Shown here piece after piece: positions 27,972 through 37,184 of a DNA stretch of 64,000 bases. This DNA comes from Mycobacterium sp. 155. GTDB taxonomy: Bacteria; Actinomycetota; Actinomycetes; Mycobacteriales; Mycobacteriaceae. Within the stretch, counting starts at the first letter, position 1. Every line of letters begins with the position of its first letter. The stretch covers positions 4,398,375 through 4,462,374 of the forward strand of contig NZ_KB892705.1 of NCBI RefSeq assembly GCF_000373905.1, in the 5' to 3' direction. The position numbers were made by a program, and so were the translations under genes. The notes beneath the pieces are model-generated. The model did not search any database. It saw only the letters and a program-made list of their open reading frames with translations, and was not told the DNA's origin.

Positions 27972-29176
27972 TCCAGCTTTCGCGAAGCCAGGCCCGCGTT
28001 CCGCCATACCCGGGCGACCCAGTCGGCGTCCTCGTCGGTGACGAGATTGCCCATCACCCGCACCGCGATGTTCATCAGGAACGGCGACCGCATCGCCACC
28101 GGTCCGGTGAGCGGCAGGAACCGCGGCAGCGTCAGCAACAGCCCAAGCCGGCGCGCGACCGAGAATCCCCGCGCATAGTGCTCCTGCAACAGCGTCGGCC
28201 ATGCCACGGTGTAATCCGAGGCGCGTGCACCCAGCAGTTCTGCGGCCAGGCGGCCCGTTTCCAGGCCGTAGTCGATGCCCTCGCCGTTGAGCGGGTTGAC
28301 ACACGCTGCGGCATCGCCGATCAGCATCCAATTCGGTCCGGCCACGCCCGACACCGCGCCACCCATCGGCAGGAGCGCCGAGAGCGCGGCACGCGGCTGA
28401 CCGGTGAGGCCCCACTCGTTGCGACGCAGTTCGGTGTAGTGGTTCAGCAGGGGCCGCAGCGCGGCGTCGGCGGGACGTTTCGCGGTGGCCAGCGCACCAA
28501 CCCCGATATTCACCTCGCCGTTGCCGAGCGGGAAGATCCAGCCGTAGCCCGGCAGCACGGTGCCTTCGGGCGAACGCAGCTCCAGATGCGAGGTGATCCA
28601 CGGCTCGTTGGCCCGCGGGGAGGCCATGTAGGAGCGGATCGCCACGCCGTAGACGGTTTCCCGGTGCCACGTGCGGCCCAGCTCCCGGCCGAGTGTGGAA
28701 CGGGCGCCATCAGCGACGATCAAGTCCGTGCATCCAATGGTGCTGCCGTCATCGAGGTGCAGGACATCCGCACGGCCCCGGGAATCATGACTCACCCCAG
28801 CGGCTTTGACACCCAGCAGCATCTTGGCGCCGTCGTCGGCGGCGACCGAGCGGATCCGATCGTCGAGTTCGGTGCGCGGTACGGCGCTACTGGCGGCCGG
28901 GAAGGACGGGCCGGGCCACGGCACCTCGACGTCGGCGCCGAAACCTGACATCCGTAAACCGTGGTGACGCAACCGGGTCTGCAGCCAACCGCCCATGCCC
29001 AGGCGCTCCAGTTCGGCGACCGCGCGTGGGGTCAGCCCGTCACCGCACGCCTTGTCCCGGGGGAACTGCGCAGCGTCGATCACCAGCACCTCGCGGCCGT
29101 TGCGCGCCGCCCACGCCGCAGCGGCCGACCCGGCCGGACCGGCGCCCACGACGACCACATCTGCATTGGTGTCCAC
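27950..29176 (-). CDS. menJ: Menaquinone/geranylgeranyl reductase (MenJ-like)
   Basis: A 408-aa FAD-dependent reductase matching Rv0561c, shown in M. tuberculosis to reduce the beta-isoprene unit of menaquinone. The Rossmann FAD motif is VVVVGAGPAGSAAAAWAARN directly after the start, CGDGLTPRAV carries the conserved Cys region, and GDAAACVNPLNGEGIDYGLE is the second FAD site. The GTG at 29174-29176 is chosen because it precedes the Rossmann strand. It is divergent from grcC1 with a 21-base gap. Its last bases overlap the transposase end. Confidence 0.92.
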   Translation of the reverse strand: MDTNADVVVVGAGPAGSAAAAWAARNGREVLVIDAAQFPRDKACGDGLTPRAVAELERLGMGGWLQTRLRHHGLRMSGFGADVEVPWPGPSFPAASSAVPRTELDDRIRSVAADDGAKMLLGVKAAGVSHDSRGRADVLHLDDGSTIGCTDLIVADGARSTLGRELGRTWHRETVYGVAIRSYMASPRANEPWITSHLELRSPEGTVLPGYGWIFPLGNGEVNIGVGALATAKRPADAALRPLLNHYTELRRNEWGLTGQPRAALSALLPMGGAVSGVAGPNWMLIGDAAACVNPLNGEGIDYGLETGRLAAELLGARASDYTVAWPTLLQEHYARGFSVARRLGLLLTLPRFLPLTGPVAMRSPFLMNIAVRVMGNLVTDEDADWVARVWRNAGLASRKLDQRKPFS

Positions 29177-29197
29177 GTGTCCCAGTATGTTGGACGA

Positions 29198-30202
29198 ATG
29201 AGGACACCAGCGACTGTGGTGGCAGGCGTGGATTTCGGGGACGAGGCGTTTGCCGCGGACATCCGCGCCGGTGTGACCCGGATCGAAGATCTGATGTCTG
29301 CTGAGCTGGGCAAAGCCGACGAGTTGATGGCCGAGGCCGTTCACCACCTGTTCCAGGCCGGCGGGAAGCGCTTCCGGCCGCTGTTCACGGTGCTCGCCGC
29401 GTCGCTGGGCCCCCGGCCCGACGATCCCGACGTCTCGATCGCGGGTTCGGTGATCGAGCTGGTGCACCTGGCCACGCTGTATCACGACGATGTGATGGAC
29501 GAGGCCCAGATGCGTCGCGGTGCACCGAGCGCCAACGCCAGGTGGGGCAACAACATCGCGATCCTTGCCGGCGACTACCTGTTCGCGACCGCGTCGCGGC
29601 TGGTGTCGGAGCTCGGCCCGGAGGCCGTGCGCGTGATCGCCGACACATTCGCGGAGCTGGTCACCGGCCAGATGCGCGAGACCCGTGGCGCCGAGCACGC
29701 CGACCCCATCGAGCACTATCTGAAGGTGGTCTACGAGAAGACGGCGTGCCTGATCGCGGCGTCCGGGCGGTTCGGCGCCACCTTCTCCGGCTCCGACGCC
29801 GAGCAGATCGAGCGGCTGGACCGGCTCGGCGGCATCGTCGGCACGGCGTTCCAGATCTCCGACGACATCATCGACATCGACAGTGATCCCGACGAGTCCG
29901 GCAAGCTTCCCGGCACCGATCTGCGTGAAGGCGTGCACACCCTGCCGGTGCTGTACGCGCTGCAGGAGAGCGGGCCCGATGCCGACCGGCTTCGGCGGCT
30001 GCTGGCGGGGCCGGTGGAACGAGACGATGACGTCGCCGAGGCGCTGAGCCTGCTTCGGGAGTCCTCGGGCATGGCCCGCGCAAAGGAGACCGTGGCGTTG
30101 TACGCGGCGCGGGCGCGCACCGAGCTCGACAGCCTGCCCGATGTTCCGGGTCGCCAGGCACTGCTGTCGCTCGTCGACTACACCGTGAACCGGCACGGTT
30201 GA
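29198..30202 (+). CDS. grcC1: Polyprenyl diphosphate synthase GrcC1
   Basis: A 334-aa trans-prenyltransferase matching Rv0562. The first aspartate-rich motif is YHDDVMDEA, the second DDIIDIDSDPDESGK; FQAGGKRFRPL and the GTDLREG segment are also family features. It elongates isoprenyl diphosphates with IPP, probably toward the menaquinone side chain given the neighbours menJ and menG. The ATG at 29198 is the start by length and homology. Menaquinone prenyltransferase (menA) is not in this window. Confidence 0.94.
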   Translation: MRTPATVVAGVDFGDEAFAADIRAGVTRIEDLMSAELGKADELMAEAVHHLFQAGGKRFRPLFTVLAASLGPRPDDPDVSIAGSVIELVHLATLYHDDVMDEAQMRRGAPSANARWGNNIAILAGDYLFATASRLVSELGPEAVRVIADTFAELVTGQMRETRGAEHADPIEHYLKVVYEKTACLIAASGRFGATFSGSDAEQIERLDRLGGIVGTAFQISDDIIDIDSDPDESGKLPGTDLREGVHTLPVLYALQESGPDADRLRRLLAGPVERDDDVAEALSLLRESSGMARAKETVALYAARARTELDSLPDVPGRQALLSLVDYTVNRHG

Positions 30203-30246
30203 TTCCGGAACCCGGGCAGGCTCGCTGAGCGTTTACCCGGCGATGA

Positions 30247-31166
<920 letters not shown>

Positions 31167-31343
31167 GGTTCTTCTTGGTCCCCTTTGCACCGCGAGCGCG
31201 CGCGTCTGCTGCTCGACACACCGCTCGCGACCGGCATTTTGCGCACGCTCGTCCTGCTGCAAGTCGGGAAATGAGAAAGCCTGCTGGTCTGGCCGGCGGT
31301 TGATCCGATGGCTTCAGTGCGGCGGCCGGGTTAGGGTGACCGG

Positions 31344-31853
31344 ATGCTGAGCAGAGTGGCGATCGGCCTGATAAGCGCCGCAGGGGCGGCTGTGATGAGC
31401 GTGCCAGGGGTGGCGCAAGCCGATGATCCGTCGGCGCTGCCGAACATCAACGCGTTCCCACCGGTGAAGACATCGGAGTACGCGGTGATGGACAACAACT
31501 GGTACGCCTTCAGCACGCCGGACGGCATTACCTGCGTGCTGCAGCGCAGCGGTGAGTACGGCTGCAGCGGCCCCATCCCCGCCGCGCCCAACGGCGCCAA
31601 CATGGTCAGCGGTGGTGCCGGCGTCCCCGGCTTCGCCAGTGCAGCAACGCCGGTGTTCTCCATGGTCGAGGGGGCCAAGCCGTTGCCGGCCAACAGCCGG
31701 ATCAGCTACCAGACCATCAGTTGTGGCACCGACGGGGTCATGACGGCATGTATCAACGGGCGTAATCAGTCGGGCTTCGTGATCAGCCCCACAGGCAGCT
31801 ACGTCGTCGGCGACCGGCCCTCGGAGATCAAGCCCTCGTTCAGGATCGGCTGA
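31344..31853 (+). CDS. Exported protein of unknown function
   Basis: A 169-aa protein with a Sec signal peptide (hydrophobic core LISAAGAAVMSVPGVAQA, cleavage expected after AQA near residue 26). The mature domain has four cysteines (TCVLQ, YGCSG, ISCGT, TACIN), consistent with two disulfides, and ends VVGDRPSEIKPSFRIG. It resembles a mycobacterial family of small secreted proteins, but I do not recognise a function. It is convergent with gpsA. Confidence 0.85.
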   Translation: MLSRVAIGLISAAGAAVMSVPGVAQADDPSALPNINAFPPVKTSEYAVMDNNWYAFSTPDGITCVLQRSGEYGCSGPIPAAPNGANMVSGGAGVPGFASAATPVFSMVEGAKPLPANSRISYQTISCGTDGVMTACINGRNQSGFVISPTGSYVVGDRPSEIKPSFRIG

Positions 31854-31875
31854 GACCACCAGCCCGCGAAATCAA

Positions 31876-32901
31876 TCAGAACCCCGAGCCGTGCACCTCG
31901 TGGCCGGGCTTCTCGGCGGCCAGCCCGCGGTAGGCGTCCTCGACGGTTGCGCCATGGTTGATCACGCGGTCGACCTCGCGGGCTATCGGCATGTTCAGGC
32001 CGTACTTCTCGGCGAATTCCATGATCACGCTGGCGGCTTTGACGCCCTCGGCCACCTGATTCATCGACGCGGTGATCTCGTCGATCTTCTTGCCTTGCCC
32101 CAACTGTTCGCCGACGTGGCGGTTGCGGCTGCGCTGTGACGTACACGTGACGATGAGATCACCCATGCCGGCCAGGCCTGAGAACGTTTCGCGGTGCCCG
32201 CCCATGGCCTCGCCGAGCTTCGACATCTCGCGGACCGCCCGGGCCATCACCATGGCCCGGGTGTTCTCGCCGATGCCCAGCGAGTAACCCATGCCGACAG
32301 AGATCGCGTACACGTTCTTCAGCGCGCCGGCCATCTCGACGCCGATCACGTCATCGGTCGTATACGTGCGGAAACGCTTGGTGCGGAACAACTCTGCCAG
32401 CTTTGCCGCCAGGTGCTGGTCGGGCATCGCCAGCACGGCGGCCGCGGCGTAGCCCTCGGCGACCTCGCGGGCGATGTTCGGCCCGGCCAGGATTCCGGCC
32501 GGATGCCCCGGCAATACCTCATCGACGATCTGGCTCATCCGCATGTTGGTGCCCTGCTCCAAGCCTTTGACCAAGGACACCACCGGAACCCACGGCCGTA
32601 GCTCTTTCGCAAGCTCCTGCAGCACGCCGCGGAAGCCGTGCGACGGCACACCCATCACGATCACGTCAGCACAGTTGGCCGCCTCGGAGAAATCGGTGGT
32701 TGCACGCAGGCCATCCGGCAGCACCACCTCGTCACCCAGATACTGGGAATTACGGTGGTTGTCGTTGATGTCGGTGGCCGTCTCCTCCGAGCGCACCCAC
32801 TGCAACGTCGGGCCACGCCTCGCGCAGATCGAGGCGACCGTGGTGCCCCAGGACCCTCCACCGAGGACGACGACTTTCGGTTCGCGTTGCGCCGGTGCCA
32901 T
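31876..32901 (-). CDS. gpsA: NAD(P)H-dependent glycerol-3-phosphate dehydrogenase
   Basis: A 341-aa cytosolic enzyme that makes sn-glycerol 3-phosphate for phospholipids. The N-terminal cofactor motif is VVLGGGSWGTTVASICARRG, followed by HRNSQYLGD. The catalytic lysine lies in VEMAGALKNVYAISVGM, and GLAGMGDLIVTCTSQRSRN is the GpsA signature. It corresponds to gpdA1 (Rv0564c). Confidence 0.95.
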   Translation of the reverse strand: MAPAQREPKVVVLGGGSWGTTVASICARRGPTLQWVRSEETATDINDNHRNSQYLGDEVVLPDGLRATTDFSEAANCADVIVMGVPSHGFRGVLQELAKELRPWVPVVSLVKGLEQGTNMRMSQIVDEVLPGHPAGILAGPNIAREVAEGYAAAAVLAMPDQHLAAKLAELFRTKRFRTYTTDDVIGVEMAGALKNVYAISVGMGYSLGIGENTRAMVMARAVREMSKLGEAMGGHRETFSGLAGMGDLIVTCTSQRSRNRHVGEQLGQGKKIDEITASMNQVAEGVKAASVIMEFAEKYGLNMPIAREVDRVINHGATVEDAYRGLAAEKPGHEVHGSGF

Positions 32902-32954
32902 GGCGATCAGACTATTTGCCGGTTCGGGTTGTTACCGGGCTTTGCTGAACTGTG

Positions 32955-34163
32955 TTACGTGCGCGCGGCTCCGCGCATGGATCGAGCTCCTATCGCGGCT
33001 GCGGTGAGGCAGGCCAGCGCCACAGCCACGGCGAACCACGGGAACACCGTCGCCAGATCCCACCGGGTCGCCGCCCAACCGGCGAGCAGCGTCGGGACGG
33101 CCATCGCGGTGTAGGCCAGCACGTAGAACGCCGACATGGTCTCGCCGCGCTGCTCGGCGGGCACCACATGCGAGAGGTGGCGCAGCGAGCCGCCGAACCC
33201 GAGTCCGAACGCCGCACCCAGCGACGTGGCGGCCAAGAACACCAGCGGCCAGGAATGAGCCAGCAGCACCGGCACGGTCAGTATCAACGTGATGGCCATG
33301 CCGACGTCACCGGCGATCGCAGCGCGGTGGGCCGGGATCCGGGTGGCGGCCAGCTGCGCCATCGCGGCGGCGAAGGCGGTGACACCGACGACACCGCCGC
33401 CGAACAGCAGGTTGTCGATGTGGGTCTGGTGGGCGGCGAGCGACGGGTAGAGCGAGAGCAGCACGCCGAGCACCGACCATGACGCCATCGCGCCGATCGC
33501 AGAGAACCAGAAGTCGGATCGGATAGCCTGGGCGACAGCGGGTTTGGAGATCCGGATCGGTCCCGAAGCGCGCACGGTGTGCGTTTCGTGCAACGCCGCC
33601 ACACCGACGCCGATCACGGCGCACAGCACCGCGACCACGGCATAGGGCGTGCGCATAGGATGCGGCGCGTATTGGGCCAGCAGTGCGGATCCGACGATCG
33701 CGATGGTCATTCCGATGTTGAAAGCGACGCCGCTGAGTTGCCCGGACCGCGCACCGTGCTGCGGACGCAGATCCAGCAGGGCCGCCGCGGCGACCACCAC
33801 GATCGAACCGACCGCGGCGCCGTGGATGGCGCGCGCCACCAGCAGCAACAACATATTGTCGGCCACCAGGAATACGCCAAGCCCGGCGATCATCGCGACA
33901 AGCGCGCCCAGCAGCACGGGTTTGCGGCCGACGACGTCGGAGATGCGGCCCGAGATGAGCACAGCGCCGAGCGCGGCGACGGCGTACACCGCGAACACGA
34001 TGGTGGTCGCCAAAGGCGTGAGATGCCACACCGTCTCGTAGAGCCCATAGAGCGGTGCCGGCACGCCCGACACTCCGAGTGCGACCCCGCACAAAACCAA
34101 TAGCAGGGGATAGGCCCAGCGCTGGGCGTCGGTGCTGACCGGGCGGTCTGCTTCCAGCGTCAC
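32955..34163 (-). CDS. MFS transporter
   Basis: A 402-aa major facilitator with twelve hydrophobic segments and the loop 2-3 motif SGRISDVVGRKPVLL (G-R-x-S-D-x-x-G-R-K). A drug/H+ antiporter-like exporter is the most likely role, though cargo is unknown. It is divergent from the small ArsR-type regulator at 34266, with two matching 22-bp operator-like sites between them, so substrate-induced derepression is likely. The start is a GTG at 34161-34163. Confidence 0.92.
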   Translation of the reverse strand: MTLEADRPVSTDAQRWAYPLLLVLCGVALGVSGVPAPLYGLYETVWHLTPLATTIVFAVYAVAALGAVLISGRISDVVGRKPVLLGALVAMIAGLGVFLVADNMLLLLVARAIHGAAVGSIVVVAAAALLDLRPQHGARSGQLSGVAFNIGMTIAIVGSALLAQYAPHPMRTPYAVVAVLCAVIGVGVAALHETHTVRASGPIRISKPAVAQAIRSDFWFSAIGAMASWSVLGVLLSLYPSLAAHQTHIDNLLFGGGVVGVTAFAAAMAQLAATRIPAHRAAIAGDVGMAITLILTVPVLLAHSWPLVFLAATSLGAAFGLGFGGSLRHLSHVVPAEQRGETMSAFYVLAYTAMAVPTLLAGWAATRWDLATVFPWFAVAVALACLTAAAIGARSMRGAART

Positions 34164-34180
34164 CGGGGCTCCCGTGGGGT

Positions 34181-34202
34181 AGGTTTGATGGTCATCGAAC
34201 CT
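34181..34202. promoter_or_regulatory. Operator site 1 of the MFS/ArsR divergent pair
   Basis: A 22-bp inverted repeat, AGGTTTGATG-gt-CATCGAACCT, with one mismatch between the arms. It lies 18 bases from the MFS start codon. Confidence 0.7.
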
Positions 34203-34217
34203 CGTCGAGCTTACCGA

Positions 34218-34239
34218 CGGTTAGATGATCATCAAACCT
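34218..34239. promoter_or_regulatory. Operator site 2 of the MFS/ArsR divergent pair
   Basis: CGGTTAGATG-at-CATCAAACCT, the same 22-bp repeat as site 1 with two mismatches between arms. The centres of the two sites are 37 bases apart, and this site lies 26 bases from the ArsR start. Confidence 0.7.
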
Positions 34240-34265
34240 ATTTTTAGCGTGATGGAGGGCACACC

Positions 34266-34586
34266 ATGGCCGAGACGGTCCGCCACGCTGTCGCGCCCAT
34301 TCGTCAAGTGTTGTGCGCCCTACAGGATCCGGTCCGCCTGGAGATAGTGCGCCGTCTGTACAACGCCGGCCGACCAGTGAAGTGCGCCGCGCTCTACGAC
34401 GGCATCAACAAGTCGACCGCTACGCACCACTTCAACATCCTGCGCGACGCCGGGCTGATCGAGCGTGAGCCCGTCGAAGGGCACACTCATCAACGACTGC
34501 GCACCGAGGATGTCGACGCCGCGATCCCGGGTCTGCTGGATTCTGTTGTAGCACAAGCTAATCGCGAAGCTGGCGTGCTCAGCTGA
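34266..34586 (+). CDS. ArsR-type HTH transcriptional regulator
   Basis: A 106-aa winged-helix repressor: LCALQDPVRLEIVRRLYNAG, then CAALYDGINKSTATHHFNIL (recognition helix with the H-H-F pattern) and DAGLIEREPVEGHTHQRL (wing). Metal-site cysteines other than one are lacking, so it may sense a small molecule. It probably represses the divergent MFS exporter and itself through the paired sites at 34181-34239. It ends 13 bases before the yajQ stop, convergent. Confidence 0.9.
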   Translation: MAETVRHAVAPIRQVLCALQDPVRLEIVRRLYNAGRPVKCAALYDGINKSTATHHFNILRDAGLIEREPVEGHTHQRLRTEDVDAAIPGLLDSVVAQANREAGVLS

Positions 34587-34599
34587 GCAGCGCAATATC

Positions 34600-35091
34600 T
34601 CAGCGATAATTGACGAACTGCAGTGCGACGTCGAGATCGGCACCTTTGAGCAGAGCGATAACAGCCTGCAGATCGTCACGCTTTTTCGAGCTGACCCGAA
34701 TCTCGTCGCCCTGGATCTGCGCCTTGACGCCCTTGGGACCCTCATCGCGGACGAGCTTGGTGATCTTCTTGGCCTGCTCGCTGGTGATGCCCTGTTTGAT
34801 ATCGCCGGTCACCTTGTAGGTCTTGCCGCTGGCCTGCGGTTCGCCGGCGTCGAAAGCCTTCATCGAGATGTCCCGGCGGACCAGCTTCTCCTTGAACACG
34901 TCGACGGCGGCCTTGACCCGCTCCTCGGTGCTGGAGGTGAGTTCGATCACCTCGTCGCCCTTCCAGGTGATGGTGGTGTCGGTGCCGCGGAAGTCGAATC
35001 GGGTGGCCAACTCCTTGGCGGCCTGGTTGAGCGCATTGTCGACCTCCTGACGGTCGACCTTGCTGACGACGTCGAAGCTGGAATCCGCCAT
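34600..35091 (-). CDS. YajQ family nucleotide-binding protein
   Basis: A 163-aa protein with the two-domain YajQ (DUF520) fold: [19 protein letters not shown] at the N-terminus, TRFDFRGTD, the internal [13 protein letters not shown] and the C-terminal [13 protein letters not shown]. YajQ proteins bind nucleotides, in some bacteria cyclic di-GMP. It matches Rv0566c and marks the end of the conserved block. Confidence 0.95.
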   Translation of the reverse strand: MADSSFDVVSKVDRQEVDNALNQAAKELATRFDFRGTDTTITWKGDEVIELTSSTEERVKAAVDVFKEKLVRRDISMKAFDAGEPQASGKTYKVTGDIKQGITSEQAKKITKLVRDEGPKGVKAQIQGDEIRVSSKKRDDLQAVIALLKGADLDVALQFVNYR

Positions 35092-35200
35092 TGGAACGCT
35101 CTCCTCTTACTCTGCGTGTGCTGCCGGTTTGTGATTTAGGTACATCCTCGTTGTACCCTGCTAGTCGCACCAAACCGGAGACGGGGCGGCTGCGAGAAAC

Positions 35201-35283
35201 GGCAGGTTGCCCGAGCGGCCAATGGGAGCGGACTGTAAATCCGTCGGCTTACGCCTACAGTGGTTCGAATCCACTACCTGCCA
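35201..35283 (+). tRNA. tRNA-Tyr (GTA)
   Basis: The acceptor arms GGCAGGT (35201-35207) and ACCTGCC (35276-35282) pair fully, with discriminator A at 35283. The anticodon loop reads CTGTAAA with GTA at 35235-35237. A long variable arm follows, as in class II tRNAs, and the T loop is TTCGAAT. The 3' CCA is not encoded. A 10-bp terminator lies 7 bases downstream. Confidence 0.96.
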
Positions 35284-35289
35284 CGCTGG

Positions 35290-35315
35290 TCAGGCCCCCT
35301 TTCGAGGGGGCCTGA
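35290..35315 (+). terminator. Intrinsic terminator after tRNA-Tyr
   Basis: Stem CAGGCCCCCT (35291-35300) with AGGGGGCCTG (35305-35314), extended by one T-A pair, with a TTCG tetraloop. The following bases include TTGCGTTTG. Confidence 0.88.
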
Positions 35316-35466
35316 TTGCGTTTGGGGGAGTCATTCAGCAAACAAATCCCTGTCAAGTGATCTCGCGGCGTAACCCAAAGGGCAGTCGCCGTGCCGCGCT
35401 GGGGCATCGACAGCAAATCTGCAGGTAGTGCCCATCAAGCGCACAGCTAGTGGGGCCCGTCATTAG

Positions 35467-35485
35467 CTAGGTTAGCCATACCTAT
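35467..35485. promoter_or_regulatory. Iron box 1 (IdeR-like site) upstream of the GjpA-type gene
   Basis: A 19-bp site with core TAGGTTAGCCATACCTA (35468-35484). Against the mycobacterial IdeR consensus TTAGGTTAGSCTAACCTAA the inner 17 bases differ at two positions. Confidence 0.72.
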
Positions 35486-35486
35486 G

Positions 35487-35505
35487 AAAACTTAGGCAAA
35501 CCTAA
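35487..35505. promoter_or_regulatory. Iron box 2 (IdeR-like site), directly beside box 1
   Basis: AAAACTTAGGCAAACCTAA agrees with the IdeR consensus at 14 of 19 positions and contains the perfect inverted repeat CTTAGG-caaa-CCTAAG (35491-35506). It lies 55 bases before the GTG at 35561. Two sites one base apart match the paired-dimer mode of IdeR binding. Confidence 0.75.
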
Positions 35506-35560
35506 GCATAGGGACCGTTCATTTCCCGGCAGTATGCCTCCACCCCTTTTAGGAGCTCAC

Positions 35561-37066
35561 GTGCAACTAGCTCTGCGTCCGAACTCGATTGGGCAAGACT
35601 TGCAGTCTTGCCAATCAGCGTCGGCGAGCCGCGTCAGCAAGTTCCTCATCGCCGGCGTCAGCGTGGCGGGAGCCGCGGCGATCGCCGTGAACCCACTGGC
35701 GCCAAACATGACCACCCACAACGTCGGGGCTGAAATACAGGCCCGCGCAGTCCGACTCACCAGCGGGATCAGCGATGTGCTCGGCGACTATCAGAATGTT
35801 TTCGGCCAAGCGGGCACCAACCTGCAGACCTTGAGTGGCGAGGCTGCCACACTTCCTGCAACGCTGCAGTCCATCGGCACCGACCTTTCGGGCCTCGCGA
35901 CAAACGCGCAGGCGGGGGTCGACCTGCCGACCTTGATCGCCGCCGCAGCGGCGATTCCCGGGTTGCTGCAGTCGATCAGCACCAATTCGTCGGATGCCAA
36001 CCTGATCAGCACCGGACTTTCCGGTGCCGAGACTGGCTTGCAGAACGCACTCGACGGCGGGTGGTACGGCGGCGACGACGGTTACATCTTCGGGCTGTTC
36101 GGCGGGTCCGTGACACACGACGGTGTCACGGAATCGGGCAGCACGCTGCAAGAAGTACTCACCGCTCTTCAGCAAGGCAACACCTTCGACGCTTTCGCCT
36201 ACGGCGAGGCGTGGTCGTTGGAAACGATCGACCATACGCTGAAGCCCCTGCTGAGTCCCGTCCTGAATACCGCCAAGGCCGGTGCGACGCCGACAGAGAC
36301 GATCCCCGGCGACGTCCTGCAGTCTTTGACGAATCTGGCGGCGACGTCGTCGATGCCGGGAGCCGCCGATGCGCTACAAGCGTTGACGAATCTCACCGCA
36401 ACATTTCTGAGCTATTCGAACCTGAAGGCCCTCGGCGATGCCGTGTTGTCTCCGGACCTCAGCGTCGCGTTCGGGTTGGTCGACGGCCTCAGCACGGTCC
36501 AAGCCGACGCGTCCTCCGGTAACACCGCGCAGGCGGTGACCGACGTCCTCAAGGCGCCCGCCGAGCTCGCCGGAGACCTTCTCAACGGCTATGTCCTCCA
36601 GAACGCTCAATACAACCCCACGGGCACGCCATTCACTGGTCTGCTCAACAAAGGCAGCTTGCTTCAGGACGTATTGCAAACCTGGCCACAACAATTCGCC
36701 ACTGCGGTGAGTCCCGCCACGGCGACGTCGAACGTCCCGGCGACAGCGGCCACCGAAGCCACCGCAGAAACACCATCGGCGAAGGCGGCAGCGGCGACCG
36801 CTGCGGTCACGGCCGGTGTCGCCACCGCCAAGGACGTCACACCAACCGGCACCACGGCGAAGACGGAGACGACCACCGCCAACGCCAGAAACGCGACCCT
36901 TACCGGGCGCGGGTGGGGCGCCAAGCACGTCGGCGCCGCCAAAGCGTCCGACTCGTCGTCCAGCCAACGCGGGACGCGCCACGATGACACGAGTTCGACC
37001 GCCGCGAAAGATGTCGGTAAGGCCCACGGCCACGGTGGTCCCTCGGCGTCTGGTCGCGGCAAGTAG
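35561..37066 (+). CDS. GjpA-type outer membrane porin-like protein
   Basis: A 501-aa exported protein resembling the actinobacterial porin family named after Gordonia GjpA. The N-terminus VQLALRPN precedes a hydrophobic signal-like stretch (SKFLIAGVSVAGAAAIAVNP). The middle is helical, Ala/Leu/Thr-rich, with GGWYGGDDGYIFGLFGGSVT. The last 130 or so residues are low-complexity Ala/Thr followed by a His/Gly/Ser-rich tail. The GTG at 35561 is preferred because AGGAG lies 6 bases upstream. Two IdeR-like iron boxes lie upstream. Function as a pore is a family expectation, not shown here. Confidence 0.8.
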   Translation: MQLALRPNSIGQDLQSCQSASASRVSKFLIAGVSVAGAAAIAVNPLAPNMTTHNVGAEIQARAVRLTSGISDVLGDYQNVFGQAGTNLQTLSGEAATLPATLQSIGTDLSGLATNAQAGVDLPTLIAAAAAIPGLLQSISTNSSDANLISTGLSGAETGLQNALDGGWYGGDDGYIFGLFGGSVTHDGVTESGSTLQEVLTALQQGNTFDAFAYGEAWSLETIDHTLKPLLSPVLNTAKAGATPTETIPGDVLQSLTNLAATSSMPGAADALQALTNLTATFLSYSNLKALGDAVLSPDLSVAFGLVDGLSTVQADASSGNTAQAVTDVLKAPAELAGDLLNGYVLQNAQYNPTGTPFTGLLNKGSLLQDVLQTWPQQFATAVSPATATSNVPATAATEATAETPSAKAAAATAAVTAGVATAKDVTPTGTTAKTETTTANARNATLTGRGWGAKHVGAAKASDSSSSQRGTRHDDTSSTAAKDVGKAHGHGGPSASGRGK

Positions 37067-37082
37067 CTGTTTCGCTTGTTCC

Positions 37083-37113
37083 GACGGCCCGCTGCCACCA
37101 CCAGCGGGCCGTC
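37083..37113. terminator. Hairpin between convergent genes
   Basis: A perfect 12-bp stem (GACGGCCCGCTG with CAGCGGGCCGTC) and a 7-base loop, no T run. It probably ends transcription of the GjpA-type gene and possibly also of the convergent gene at 37185. Confidence 0.7.
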
Positions 37114-37184
37114 ATCATCAAGCCGGGCCGACCATGTTCATCGACCTCGCGTGCCCCATCCACGACGATTGAGCAGCTGCAGGA

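Noticed and set aside
28961..29197. N-terminal extension of the polyprenyl synthase frame
   Set aside because: It overlaps the menJ start on the other strand, and homology begins at the ATG at 29198.
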